Assembly: GCA_003326205.1 (NCBI GenBank)
Contig: LWTK01000020.1
Location: forward strand, 186,001-250,000
Reading direction: 5' to 3'
DNA from: Nostoc sp. ATCC 43529
GTDB lineage: Bacteria; Cyanobacteriota; Cyanobacteriia; Cyanobacteriales; Nostocaceae
Length of the DNA: 64,000 nt
The translations under genes were made by a program, and so were the position numbers. Shown piece after piece: positions 30,460-40,306 of this stretch; position 1 is the first letter of the stretch, and every line of letters starts with the position of its first letter. A model generated the notes under the pieces. That model was given only the letters and a program-made list of their open reading frames with translations. It was not told the DNA's origin and ran no database searches.

Positions 30460-31648
30460 ATGCCCAAAAAGCACATAGTCAAGCTGACACAAGAACAACA
30501 TCAAGAATTGCTAGAAATAGTAAAGAAAGGAAAAGCAACGGCTAGAACGATTCGCCGAGCGCACACTTTGCTAATGGCTTCTTCAGGTAAAACAGATGAA
30601 GAGATAGCGAAAATTCTACACATAAGTGTAGCAACAGTGGAAAGAACTCGGAAACAGTTTGTGCAAGAAAATTTGAACAATACTTTAACAGAGCGATCGC
30701 GTCCCGGAAAACCACGTAAGCTAATAGGAAAAGTAGAAGCATTTCTGATTGCTACCACTTGCAGTCAGCCACCAACAGGACACCAGCGATGGACATTACA
30801 ATTGTTAGCTGACAAGCTAATTAGCGTAGAAATGGTAGATAGTATCAGTGCAGATACAGTAGGACGCGCATTAAAAAAAACGAACTTAAACCTTGGCTCA
30901 AAGAACAATGATGCATACCGCAAGTAAGTGCAGAATTTGTCTGCTGTATGGAAGATGTACTTGATTTATATGCTCAACCAATTGATGCAAAACGCCCATT
31001 AGTTTGCTTCGATGAAAGATTGTGTCAATTAATTGGGGATGTTCATCAACCCATAGCACCAACAGCGAAAACAGAAGAAAAAAGAGGAATAGTGAAAAAA
31101 GTTGATTATGAATATGAACGCAATGGCAGTTGTAATTTATTCGCTTTTTTTGCCCCATATTTAGGATGGAGACATATTAAAGTTACGCAACGAAGAACTA
31201 AAGTTGATTTTGCTCATTGTATGAAGGAATTGGTTGATATTCATTTTCCAGATGCACAAATAATTCGATTAGTAATGGATAACTTAAATACGCATACAAT
31301 CAGTGCTTTATATCAAGCATTTACCCCAGAAGAAGCAAGGCGAATTGCCAAAAAATTAGAGATTCATCATACACCGAAACATGGCAGTTGGTGAGCCAGT
31401 GCGTTGGGCGGGTTAAGAGACTTGAAGCAACTGGCGAACCCGAAGGGTTAAACATGGTTGAATGTGAGTTATCTGTACTTGTGCGCCAATGTCTTCAAAG
31501 AAGAATTCCCGATAGCAAAACTTTAGAAAAAGAGGTTTCAAGTTGGGAATGTGAACGTAATAGGAATAAAGTTTGTGTGGATTGGCGCTTTCGTACAGAA
31601 GACGCTAGAGTTAAGCTTTCAAAGATTTACCCAACCCAGCAAAATTAA
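30460..31648 (+). pseudogene. IS630-type transposase, interrupted
   Basis: ORFs 30460-30927 (HTH), 30948-31394 (DDE core, RLVMDNLNTH...HHTPKHGSW) and 31388-31648 (LNMVECELSVLVRQCLQRRIPD...); shift at an A8 run, TGA at 30909-30911, 56-bp insertion at 31392-31447. Confidence 0.88.
31392..31447. repeat. 56-bp small dispersed repeat inserted in the transposase
   Basis: Separates ...HGSW from LNMVE...; gagccagtgcgttgggcggg is the reverse complement of the repeat at 35370-35390. Confidence 0.8.
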
Positions 31649-31707
31649 TGCGATAGACCACTAGCTCGGCAGTTAAATAAGTATTTGTACTAATTTTTGC
31701 TTGTACA

Positions 31708-32145
31708 TTATTTACAGTGTTTTTGAAGAAGAGATGTAGCTAGTTCAAAACTATTAGGCTGAGTTTGCACCGCATAAGCTTCTCTTTCTAAATCTTGCCT
31801 GTGGATATCGCTATAGTGCATAAAAAACGGTCGAGCATAATTGATAGGCTGAATATTCAAACCTAAAGTTTTTATTTTTCCTTTCCCCGCACATACTTGT
31901 GCGGCATGAACAGCTTCGTGAATTATGGTTTGAGTACCGATTTGTAGGTCAAATACTACTGGATTAATCCAAATTTTTTTGCTAGCTTCCTGTAATAATC
32001 CATAAGCACCCCGCTTAGGCGGTAGCTGAATTATTACCTGAAACCCAAATTTTTCTAATTGATTTTTCAAATCGATAAATTTTCGTTCAGGGGTGGTTGC
32101 TTGAGAAAGTAATAATAAAGAATTTAACACTACAGTTTCTATCAT
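31708..32145 (-). CDS. Hypothetical protein with HExxH zincin-like motif
   Basis: QTIIHEAVHAAQVC; signal-like N-terminus. Confidence 0.65.
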   Translation of the reverse strand: MIETVVLNSLLLLSQATTPERKFIDLKNQLEKFGFQVIIQLPPKRGAYGLLQEASKKIWINPVVFDLQIGTQTIIHEAVHAAQVCAGKGKIKTLGLNIQPINYARPFFMHYSDIHRQDLEREAYAVQTQPNSFELATSLLQKHCK

Positions 32146-32272
32146 TAAATTTTATAGTTATTAAGATATTTTGATCATTCATTATGATATAACAATCCTA
32201 AGTAATTCGTGAGAGGCAAGATACCCGACTTTTTAAAGAAGTCGGATATCTGTGACTTTTGGCGATCGCAAA

Positions 32273-34186
32273 TTATTTCACTAAATCCTTCACCTTGTTC
32301 ATAATACTCACTGGGTCAATCCCTTGATGTGGAAATTGCTCCCACAAACCGCCACAGCCTTCTTTATGAGTACCAAGATAAGCATATTTGGGAGTAAACC
32401 CACGCTCTAATAACCAACTACCAAAACGGCTGCCTAATCCAGTTCGACGATTAAAGGACTCGACCACAAGTAAAAAGGGAGCATTACCAATTTTTGCCAT
32501 CATCTCTTCGTCAATAACGTTTAAAGTTGGTTTGTTGATTAAACCTATATCTAAACCTTCTTGTTTGAGACGCTCAACTGCATCGAGGGCACGATATAGA
32601 GCATCACCAAAGCTAATAATGTAGCCTTGGGTTCCTTCTCGAATTACTTCATCTTTACCAGGAACAAATTTATAGTCCCTACCAAAAAATTCATGACCAT
32701 TATTGTCGAGAATTAATGGTACTTTAGAACGGGTGGAGAAAATAAACCGCAGCCCAGGCTCAAAGAACGCAGATTCTACACAGGCTTTCATCTGATTAGC
32801 ATCAGAGGGAAAATAAAGACGTGTTTGATAGCCATCATCTAAACCATTGTCAGCGAACATATTATTTAAACCGAAGTGGCAGGTGTTATCTGCCATATCA
32901 TCGATACCTGCATGAGAAAAGTGACAAAGTACATTCGAGTAGTTCAACCGCGCCATCGTAATCTCTGAAATACACATTTCTAAGAAAGCGCTAAAGGTTG
33001 CAAAAATACCTTGTTTTCCCGATTCCATTCCAAATCCAGCAGCAGCAGAAAAATTACCCCGCTCCATAATGCCAGAGGAGATAAAAATTTCTGGGTATGC
33101 ATCGTGAATTTTCTTCAGGCCGCACGAACCTTCAAGATCGCTATCGATGACTCTGACGTTTTCCTTGCGCTCTACTTCACTGAGGCGACTTAAAACAGCA
33201 ACCATCGCATCGCCGAACACGTTGCGATTAGCATCCCATTTATTACTGGAACCAAGAAAAGTGTAGGTTTGTTTCGGTTTTTGAATACTCTTGATGTACT
33301 CGACAGCAGCAGTTTGTCCCCGTGATTCGAGATATTGAATTGCCAAATCTACAGAAATCACATCATGACCGTGAGTAGAGCCTTCTAACCCTGCAATACC
33401 AGGACACATGGGTCGTTTATTGACGATCGCAATTGGCCCTGGAGTATTTACAGCCTCGTAAATCCGATGGTATAGGTCGTCTATGTCTTCCCCATCTCCT
33501 TCGAGTATCCTCAATCCATGTCCTTGTAAGGTTTTGGCGACACTGTAACCACCTAGATATTTTGAAGGATGTCCGGCGATCGTCACATCGTTATCATCAA
33601 TGATGAGTTTGACGTTAAGATGTTGAGCGACAGCCAAGCGAGCAGCTTCAGCATCGTTGCCTTCTTGCTGGGAACCATCGGAACCAAGACAGAAAACTAC
33701 TTTACCTGGATTTGCCATTGCCACACCATTGACGTAAGGCCACATGTGTCCTAGTCGTCCAGAACTAAACTTGACGCCGGGAGTTAGCCCTAATTCTGGA
33801 TGTCCTGGTAAGCCGGAGTGTGCTTGGCGATAGTATAGGAGTTGATCATTTGGTAAGTGGCCGTGCAAAGCTGCCATTAGATACTGAGTTGCGACTCGAT
33901 GTCCAGCCTCATCAAAGAAAATCGGCACAAACTTATCGGGTACTGAATTAAACAAGGCATCAAGTACGATCGCCTCTGGTACTGTGTCATAAGGCCCTCC
34001 AGTATGGCCGCCTACCCCTCTAGCAGCTCCGGTGGCTGTAAAAAACACGATCGCATCACGGCACAGTTGAATATTTGCTTTTAGACTCTCTCGTTGCTCC
34101 AAGGTAAGAGTTGCATTTGCCACATCGAGAACCACTGGCTTGTAAGCATTCAAATCAATGGGAAATTGAACGTTAGTAACAGTCAT
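32273..34186 (-). CDS. Transketolase family protein
   Basis: GHTGGPYDTVPEA, SGRLGHMWPYVNGVAMANPGKVVFCLGSDGSQQEGNDAEAAR (ThDP motif), C-terminal pyrimidine-binding and transketolase C domains. Confidence 0.9.
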   Translation of the reverse strand: MTVTNVQFPIDLNAYKPVVLDVANATLTLEQRESLKANIQLCRDAIVFFTATGAARGVGGHTGGPYDTVPEAIVLDALFNSVPDKFVPIFFDEAGHRVATQYLMAALHGHLPNDQLLYYRQAHSGLPGHPELGLTPGVKFSSGRLGHMWPYVNGVAMANPGKVVFCLGSDGSQQEGNDAEAARLAVAQHLNVKLIIDDNDVTIAGHPSKYLGGYSVAKTLQGHGLRILEGDGEDIDDLYHRIYEAVNTPGPIAIVNKRPMCPGIAGLEGSTHGHDVISVDLAIQYLESRGQTAAVEYIKSIQKPKQTYTFLGSSNKWDANRNVFGDAMVAVLSRLSEVERKENVRVIDSDLEGSCGLKKIHDAYPEIFISSGIMERGNFSAAAGFGMESGKQGIFATFSAFLEMCISEITMARLNYSNVLCHFSHAGIDDMADNTCHFGLNNMFADNGLDDGYQTRLYFPSDANQMKACVESAFFEPGLRFIFSTRSKVPLILDNNGHEFFGRDYKFVPGKDEVIREGTQGYIISFGDALYRALDAVERLKQEGLDIGLINKPTLNVIDEEMMAKIGNAPFLLVVESFNRRTGLGSRFGSWLLERGFTPKYAYLGTHKEGCGGLWEQFPHQGIDPVSIMNKVKDLVK

Positions 34187-34214
34187 AATTTATTCCTGGA
34201 ATTTTAAAGGGATT

Positions 34215-34256
34215 GGGCATAGGGCATAGGGCATAGGGCATTGGGCATTGGGCATG
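34215..34256. repeat. Heptamer tandem repeat (gggcata/gggcatt)
   Basis: gggcatagggcatagggcatagggcattgggcattgggcat. Confidence 0.88.
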
Positions 34257-34478
34257 GGACAGTGAACAGTAAACAGATAACTGATAACTGTCATCTCCCA
34301 ATCCCAAAGCAGCGTTTATTGACTATCAACAAGCTAAGATTGTTAAATCTTGCTTGCACGAATGTGCTTGAATTCATGTAAAGTTCGTAGGAAACATGCA
34401 CTAACCTGCATACCTATGAGTATAAACTCACAAACGTGCAATTTCAAGATTAAATATGCAATTTCCGGAAAATCAATT

Positions 34479-35234
34479 ATGCTAACTGCGGAGCGACGAC
34501 AATTTATCCTAGAGATTCTGCGGCGTGACAAAAAGGTGCTGTCATCGGAATTGAGTGCGGTTTTAAAGGTTTCGGAGGATACGATTCGCCGGGATTTGCG
34601 GGAATTAGCGGAATCAGGTTTATTGCAACGCGTTCATGGGGGGGCACTTTTGATTTCGCCAGCGATCGCTTCTTATGCCGATCGCCAAAAGCAAGCGCCC
34701 AAAGAAAAAGAAGCGATCGCCCGTGCAGCTGCCAAACTAGTCTCTACAGGGCAGGTGGTAATTTTAGATGGAGGCACCACAACTCTCCAAGTAGCCCGTC
34801 ATTTGCCTTTGGAATTGCAGGCGACAATTGTTACAAATAGTCCTCCGATTGCTGTTGCTTTAGCAGAACATCCCCATATAGAAGTTGTAATGTTAGGCGG
34901 AAAACTCTACAAAAAAGCTTTGGTAAATGTCGGTGCTACTACAGTTGAGGCATTACGGATGATTCGTGCAGATTTGTGCATGTTGGGGGTGTGCAGCGTA
35001 CATCCAGAATTTGGAATTAGCGTACAGAACTTGGACGAAGCGCATGTCAAACGAGCGATGATTGCTGGAGCTGCCGAGGTAGTTGGATTAGCCACAGAGG
35101 AGAAGTTAGATACTGCTGCTCCTTATGTTGTGGAATCGATTCATGCCTTGACTTACCTGGTAACAGCACCAACTGTATCAGATCGGATACTAAGTTCTTA
35201 CAAAGCTTTGGGTTTGGCGATCGTTCGTGACTAA
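34479..35234 (+). CDS. DeoR/GlpR-family transcriptional regulator
   Basis: MLTAERRQFILEILRRDKKVLSSELSAVLKVSEDTIRRDLRELAESGLLQRVHGGAL; DeoR sensor domain LDGGTTTLQVARHL. Listed ORF extends upstream to 34350. Confidence 0.92.
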   Translation: MLTAERRQFILEILRRDKKVLSSELSAVLKVSEDTIRRDLRELAESGLLQRVHGGALLISPAIASYADRQKQAPKEKEAIARAAAKLVSTGQVVILDGGTTTLQVARHLPLELQATIVTNSPPIAVALAEHPHIEVVMLGGKLYKKALVNVGATTVEALRMIRADLCMLGVCSVHPEFGISVQNLDEAHVKRAMIAGAAEVVGLATEEKLDTAAPYVVESIHALTYLVTAPTVSDRILSSYKALGLAIVRD

Positions 35235-35282
35235 ATAAGGGAACTGGAAAAAATAGACCTCTTGCATAAATAATTTTTTGTC

Positions 35283-35430
35283 TCACGCAAAGGCAAGGCA
35301 GCGCCGTCTTGGGGGTTTCCACGCCAGTTGCTTCTCCTGTGGTCGCCGCTGCGCGAACAAGTCGGGCATTGCCCGCCCAACGCACTGGCTCCCCATGAGC
35401 GACTGCCGCGCAAAGAAGAGGAGGAAAAGA
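35283..35430. repeat. Dispersed repeat region (ccgcccaacgcactggctccccatgagcgactg family)
   Basis: Shares blocks with 28440-28525 and with the 31392-31447 insertion. Confidence 0.8.
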
Positions 35431-35556
35431 AAGACTTTTGCAAGAAGTCTAATAAGTAATAGGTTTAGGTGGTTGACTGTTGACTGTTGACTGTTAATTG
35501 AGAAGTTATTCTCCTTGTCTCCCCATCTCCCTAGTCCCCAATCCCCAGTCCCCAGT

Positions 35557-36726
35557 TCACGGTTTGAGTACAACTTTGATACAGTTGTCTTTCCTTTGAT
35601 TGAAAATTTCGTAGCCGTGCGGTGCTTGCTCTAAGGGCAGAGTATGGGTAATCACAAAAGATGGGTCTATTTTTCCGCCTTGGATGTAATCGAGTAATTT
35701 GGGTAAGTACTTATGAACGTGGGTTTGCCCCATTTTGAATGTTAAGGCTTTGTTCATGGCAGCACCCATTGGCACTTTGTCTATGAAACCGACGTAAGCG
35801 CCAGGAATTGAGAGGTGACCGCCTTTGCGACTGGCAACCATCATTTGTCTAAGCACAATTGGTCGGTCTGTTTCTAAACGTACTGCTTGCTTCGCTTGGT
35901 CGTACAAATATTGCAAATCCATACTGTGTGCTTCCATTCCCACAGCATCAATAGAAGCATCCGGCCCGCGACCGCCCGTCATTTCTTTGAGGGCTTCTCC
36001 GACATCGATTTTTTCATAGTTCAGCGTCTCGGCATTGCTGTATTTCTCGGCTAGCTGTAGGCGTTCGGGAATTCGGTCGATGGCAATGACACGTTCAGCA
36101 CCAAGAAGATAAGCACTTTGAATGGCGAATTGTCCCACCGGGCCACAGCCCCAGATGGCGACGGTATCACCAGGCTCAATATTGCAGTTTTCTGCTGCCA
36201 TGTAGCCTGTAGGGAAAATATCTGTAAGAAATAGTACTTGTTCGTCTGTGAGCGTGTCAGGAATTTTAAACAAACCGACATCAGCAAAGGGAACGCGGGC
36301 GTATTCGGCTTGACCTCCTGCGTAACCGCCCAGCATGTGGGAGTAGCCAAAAAGACCAGACGGAGAATAACCCATCAATTTTTCTGCTAACCAAGCATTG
36401 GGGTTAGAATTATCGCACAGCGACCAGAGGTCTTGTTGACAGAAATTGCAGTGACCGCAGGAAATGGGAAATGGTACGATGACGCGATCGCCTTTTTTCA
36501 AATTTTTAACACCACTGCCCAATTCAATGACTTCGCCCATGAATTCATGACCCATGATATCCCCCTTTTCCATTGTGGGGACGTAGCCATTGTAAATGTG
36601 CAAGTCAGAACCGCAAATTGCAGTTGTGGTGATTTTAACAATCGCATCACGCGGATTGAGAATTTTTGGATCGGGTACTGTTTCGACCCGCATATCGTTA
36701 GCACCGTTCCAGCAAACTGCTTTCAT
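35557..36726 (-). CDS. Zinc-dependent alcohol dehydrogenase (formaldehyde-dehydrogenase-like MDR)
   Basis: [60 protein letters not shown]...[38 protein letters not shown]. Confidence 0.93.
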   Translation of the reverse strand: MKAVCWNGANDMRVETVPDPKILNPRDAIVKITTTAICGSDLHIYNGYVPTMEKGDIMGHEFMGEVIELGSGVKNLKKGDRVIVPFPISCGHCNFCQQDLWSLCDNSNPNAWLAEKLMGYSPSGLFGYSHMLGGYAGGQAEYARVPFADVGLFKIPDTLTDEQVLFLTDIFPTGYMAAENCNIEPGDTVAIWGCGPVGQFAIQSAYLLGAERVIAIDRIPERLQLAEKYSNAETLNYEKIDVGEALKEMTGGRGPDASIDAVGMEAHSMDLQYLYDQAKQAVRLETDRPIVLRQMMVASRKGGHLSIPGAYVGFIDKVPMGAAMNKALTFKMGQTHVHKYLPKLLDYIQGGKIDPSFVITHTLPLEQAPHGYEIFNQRKDNCIKVVLKP

Positions 36727-36838
36727 TATTTTTCCTCTTTTGTATTAGTCATTAGTCATTAGTCATTCGTCCTTTGCAATTGACTAATGACAAAGGACAA
36801 TAAATAGCGCAATATGTAAGCGCATTAGCCTAGTTAAT

Positions 36839-37054
36839 TCAAGGCTGCAATCTGACTTTTTCCCCCATAAATTCGTGACCGATAATGTCACCTGGTTCCA
36901 TCGTTGGGATGTAGCCATCATAGATGTGCAAGTCAGAACCGCAGATAGTTGCTGATGTCACTTTGAGAATAGCATCACGGGGATTAAGAATTTTTGGATC
37001 TGGCACTGTTTCCACTCGCACATCGTTAGCGCCATACCAACAAACAGCTTTCAT
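36839..37054 (-). pseudogene. Truncated duplicate of the adjacent ADH (about 65 N-terminal codons)
   Basis: [71 protein letters not shown] aligns with the N-terminus of 35557-36726. Confidence 0.9.
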
Positions 37055-37161
37055 AGTTTATACCAATTTCCTAAAAGTTTGAAACAAATCCAAATTCAGA
37101 AACCTTTATCAAATAAGGATTTATCAATTTTTAATTTTTAATTTTTAATTTTTAATTGGTA

Positions 37162-37650
37162 TTACCCTTTACCTCTTGGTTGACCTTCTGTGGTGGCAAT
37201 TTCGCCTGCTTCCATCAGCATTTTGAAATGACGTAAATCTTCTGTAAGGTTGTGTTTTGGGTCTTCACCAAAGAGTTTGGCCAACACATTTCCAATCACA
37301 CCACCAGGCGGGTTAAATTCCCTGACTACTTTCACCTCAGTACCACGATTACCTGGGGCTGGCTTAAACTGAACTACACCTGAGTTTTGAACTTCTGCAC
37401 TTTGAACTGAAGCCCAGGCAATTACTTCGTTTTCTCTGTCTTCAACAATGACTGCATCCCATTCTAGGGTTCTATCTAAGAGTCCTTCAGCAATCCAGTG
37501 GGTTTTCTTCTCGTCGTACACCTTTACTTCTTTGAGATGCTTGATGAAGCGCGGTAAATTTTGAAAGTTACGCCAAAATCGGTAAAGTTCTTCTGCTGGT
37601 TTGTTAATGGTTACAGTCTTTTCAACTTTTACTTTTTGGTTCGTCATCAT
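37162..37650 (-). CDS. SRPBCC family (polyketide cyclase/dehydrase-like) protein
   Basis: KVEKTVTINKPAEELYRFWRNFQNLPRFIKHLKEVKV...TEVKVVREFNPPGGVIGNVLAKLFGEDPKHNLTEDLRHFKMLMEAGEI. Confidence 0.9.
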   Translation of the reverse strand: MMTNQKVKVEKTVTINKPAEELYRFWRNFQNLPRFIKHLKEVKVYDEKKTHWIAEGLLDRTLEWDAVIVEDRENEVIAWASVQSAEVQNSGVVQFKPAPGNRGTEVKVVREFNPPGGVIGNVLAKLFGEDPKHNLTEDLRHFKMLMEAGEIATTEGQPRGKG

Positions 37651-37931
37651 TCCCTCTTGTGCTTGCTGGTTATATATTCTTTTGTGGTTTTGTATAAAAC
37701 TTTAAACAAATTGATTTATCTACACTTCTATATTTTTTAAACTTTTATTTGGCAATTAATTGTCTTTCAATAGTCTTAGTTTTTCCAGATTTCGCTACTA
37801 CAAAAGTAGTAATTAAATTTTGAATACATACTTAGTTTTTTTTCTGCTCAAATTTATTTTAAAGTTTGAGTTAGGGAAATTACAGTAAGTCTTTTTTATC
37901 TACCCCTTGACAGCCCAATTACTCTAATTTG

Positions 37932-38077
37932 ACGTGAATTCGATGTGTAGGATTTTGACCTCACCCCCAGCCCCTCTCCTTCAAGAAGAGGGGAGCAAAA
38001 AGCTTAATTTTTCCTTACTCCTCCCTCTCGTGGTAGGAGAGGGAGGCCGGGTGGGTGAGGTCTGCCGAATTCACGTT
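37932..38077. repeat. MITE-like palindromic element
   Basis: ACGTGAATTCG...CGAATTCACGTT terminal inverted repeats; internal inverted arms gacctcaccccc.../...gggtgggtgaggtc. Confidence 0.82.
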
Positions 38078-38433
38078 AATTTGCTAACACTAATTTCAGC
38101 AAATAGTAATTGATAAATAGTCTACCTAAAAAACTGAAAAATCACCTCAACCGTAGGGTAGGGTGTCTGGACTGTATTCTGCTCTTTATTAGTATCCTAA
38201 AATTATCAATAATCAACCTTTAGGGTGATTTAATCCTCAGAATATGGTGAAAATAATGCTTTTATATTTTGATTGTTTATAGCGATATCTGAGACAAGCT
38301 TGACTACATACTTGGGAAATTAGGGGTGCGATCGCAAGACAATAAAATTTCCGGTTGATTCTAAATGCTATTTGGTTTGAAACAAAAATTTAGAATGGAA
38401 AATCCAAAATCCAAAATCTAAAATCCAAAATTA

Positions 38434-38805
38434 CTAGGTTGTTGTAATCTGCCGAAGAAAGTCTATATTTAAATCTAGCTTATTACCTAGCCATAGGGAG
38501 CGATCGGTGTGGTCTGCCACATCATCGCCTGTTTCAGGATGAACAAGAATATCCAAGCCTTGACGATTAAGCATTAACCAGGGGACAACTTTATCAAACT
38601 GATTTGGTAAGAAAGCAACTTGATACATGCCTTTTGGGTGTGGGCCAATGGGGTTGTCAAACCAGCGTCCAAGCTTTACATCAAATCTAGCCCCCAATCC
38701 TTCACGCACACGGGCAGCGACATCACGAGTTGCGCTATCAAAGTAGACATGAGCATGAAAACCAACGATCTCTGTAGTATCTTCTTTCATTGTTTCTAGC
38801 TCCAC
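38434..38805 (-). CDS. DOPA 4,5-dioxygenase family protein
   Basis: IVGFHAHVYFDSATRDVAARVREGLGARFDVKLGRWFDNPIGPHPKGMYQVAFLPNQFDKVVPWLMLNRQGLDILVHPETGDDVADHTDRSLWLG. Confidence 0.9.
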   Translation of the reverse strand: MELETMKEDTTEIVGFHAHVYFDSATRDVAARVREGLGARFDVKLGRWFDNPIGPHPKGMYQVAFLPNQFDKVVPWLMLNRQGLDILVHPETGDDVADHTDRSLWLGNKLDLNIDFLRQITTT

Positions 38806-38936
38806 CTTTTGCTCTCAAATCTAATTTTTTGTCACTCAAAAAGCGTTGGCATTGTCCCAATTTTATCTAGTAGCGTGCAGTTAGCGATCGCTTGCATAAT
38901 AATTATTTCTAAAAATCTTTGTAACACACAAATTAA

Positions 38937-38969
38937 TTGTAAGGGCGTACAGCTGTACGCCCCTACAAA
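38937..38969. repeat. Short palindromic repeat (ttgtaagggcgtacagctgtacgcccctacaa)
   Basis: Near-perfect hairpin read directly. Confidence 0.85.
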
Positions 38970-39088
38970 TGTTGTATGTCTATATCAACTATTTCTTAAA
39001 CTCATCTCGCCTCAAAAAGGTGATGCATTTTACTGAACTGTTAACCGTTAACCATCAACAGTCATCCATAACTTATGTAGTTTAATAC

Positions 39089-39625
39089 TTAGTTAACGCT
39101 TGAAGCACTTGTAGTTTCTTTAACAAGTTCATCTTTTTTAGCGGTAACAGAAAGATGCACAATATGTACTGAACAAGGAGCATGATGAAGGACGTAGTTA
39201 CTCACACTACCTAAAAATAATTCGGTCAGCCCAGAACGACCGCGACGCCCCATTACAATTAAGTCAGCGCCATAACTACGGGCTAAGTCACAAATAAGGC
39301 GACCAGGATTTCCTAGATTTTGTGTAAATTCCGTAGTAATGCCTGCTGTATTAGCTTGGGCGCAGAAAGATTGTAACATATGGATACCTTGGGTTTTAAA
39401 GGTCTCCCACTGCTTTTGGTATAACTCGAAGCTTTGACTGTTCAATCCCGGATAGTAGTCAAAATTAGATACCATAGGTACGTAAGGACTACCTTCTTCT
39501 TCTGGTGATAGCACATGCAGCAGCATTAAGCTAGATTGTGTTAACTTTGCTAAACTTAACGCTTGGTCAAAAACCTTTTGCCCTACTTCCGACCTATCTA
39601 ATGCAACTAAAATCTTTTTAAACAT
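39089..39625 (-). CDS. Universal stress protein (UspA family)
   Basis: MFKKILVALDRSEVGQKVFDQALSLAKL...GADLIVMGRRGRSGLTELFLGSVSNYVLHHAPCSVHIV. Confidence 0.95.
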   Translation of the reverse strand: MFKKILVALDRSEVGQKVFDQALSLAKLTQSSLMLLHVLSPEEEGSPYVPMVSNFDYYPGLNSQSFELYQKQWETFKTQGIHMLQSFCAQANTAGITTEFTQNLGNPGRLICDLARSYGADLIVMGRRGRSGLTELFLGSVSNYVLHHAPCSVHIVHLSVTAKKDELVKETTSASSVN

Positions 39626-40306
39626 ATAGACCCCCTGTTCTATTGGTAATTAATTGGTCTTTACGATTTGGGATTTGCAGATGCTGGATTGTTATAAATG
39701 AGCAAATCATCTGCTATGTTTGCTGACATTTTGAAGTATTTTGAATAACCATGCAGTGCTGACACTACAAGAATTGCAGTCAAACAATCGGTACGGGGTG
39801 TCAGTTTAGCAATTTTTGAATTTTAAATTCCTGAAACTTTTTAGTTTGATAGTTATATTTATAGCAAAAGAATTTGAGGTAGTTGTGAAGAAAGCAAACG
39901 CATTTAACATTTAATCTTTCTTCAAACAGCCCCAGTGCCAAATTGAGTTTGAGGCTGGGGTGTATTTATTTAGACGCTAAAATCTGCTTTACAAAAGTTA
40001 ATTGCTAATACAGCAGATTGCAGCTTGATGAGGTACAAATTATCGTAATGGCCTAACAATGTTGTGCCCCTACTCGTGTACTTTATTTACCTGAAACACG
40101 TTGTAACTTTGTAGAGTCGATGGCAATGATTATACCAATACGCAATTAAGAAACACATCCTTGGTCAAGACGCGATGAATTGCGTCTCTACAAGTGTTGG
40201 TATTAGATACAGCAAGACGTTCCAGATTTAGATCTGTTGCCTGATTTTGGAGGATTGGGATTAGTTTTACTTATTTATTCTGGATTCTGAATTCTGAATT
40301 GTGAGC

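Larger units (their letters stand above)
30387..31663 (+). mobile_element. IS630/Tc1-mariner-type insertion sequence (transposase disrupted)
   Basis: TA-flanked TIRs GTGGTCTGTCGCATTAGTTA / AATTAATGCGATAGACCAC; HTH plus DDE ORFs. Confidence 0.9.
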
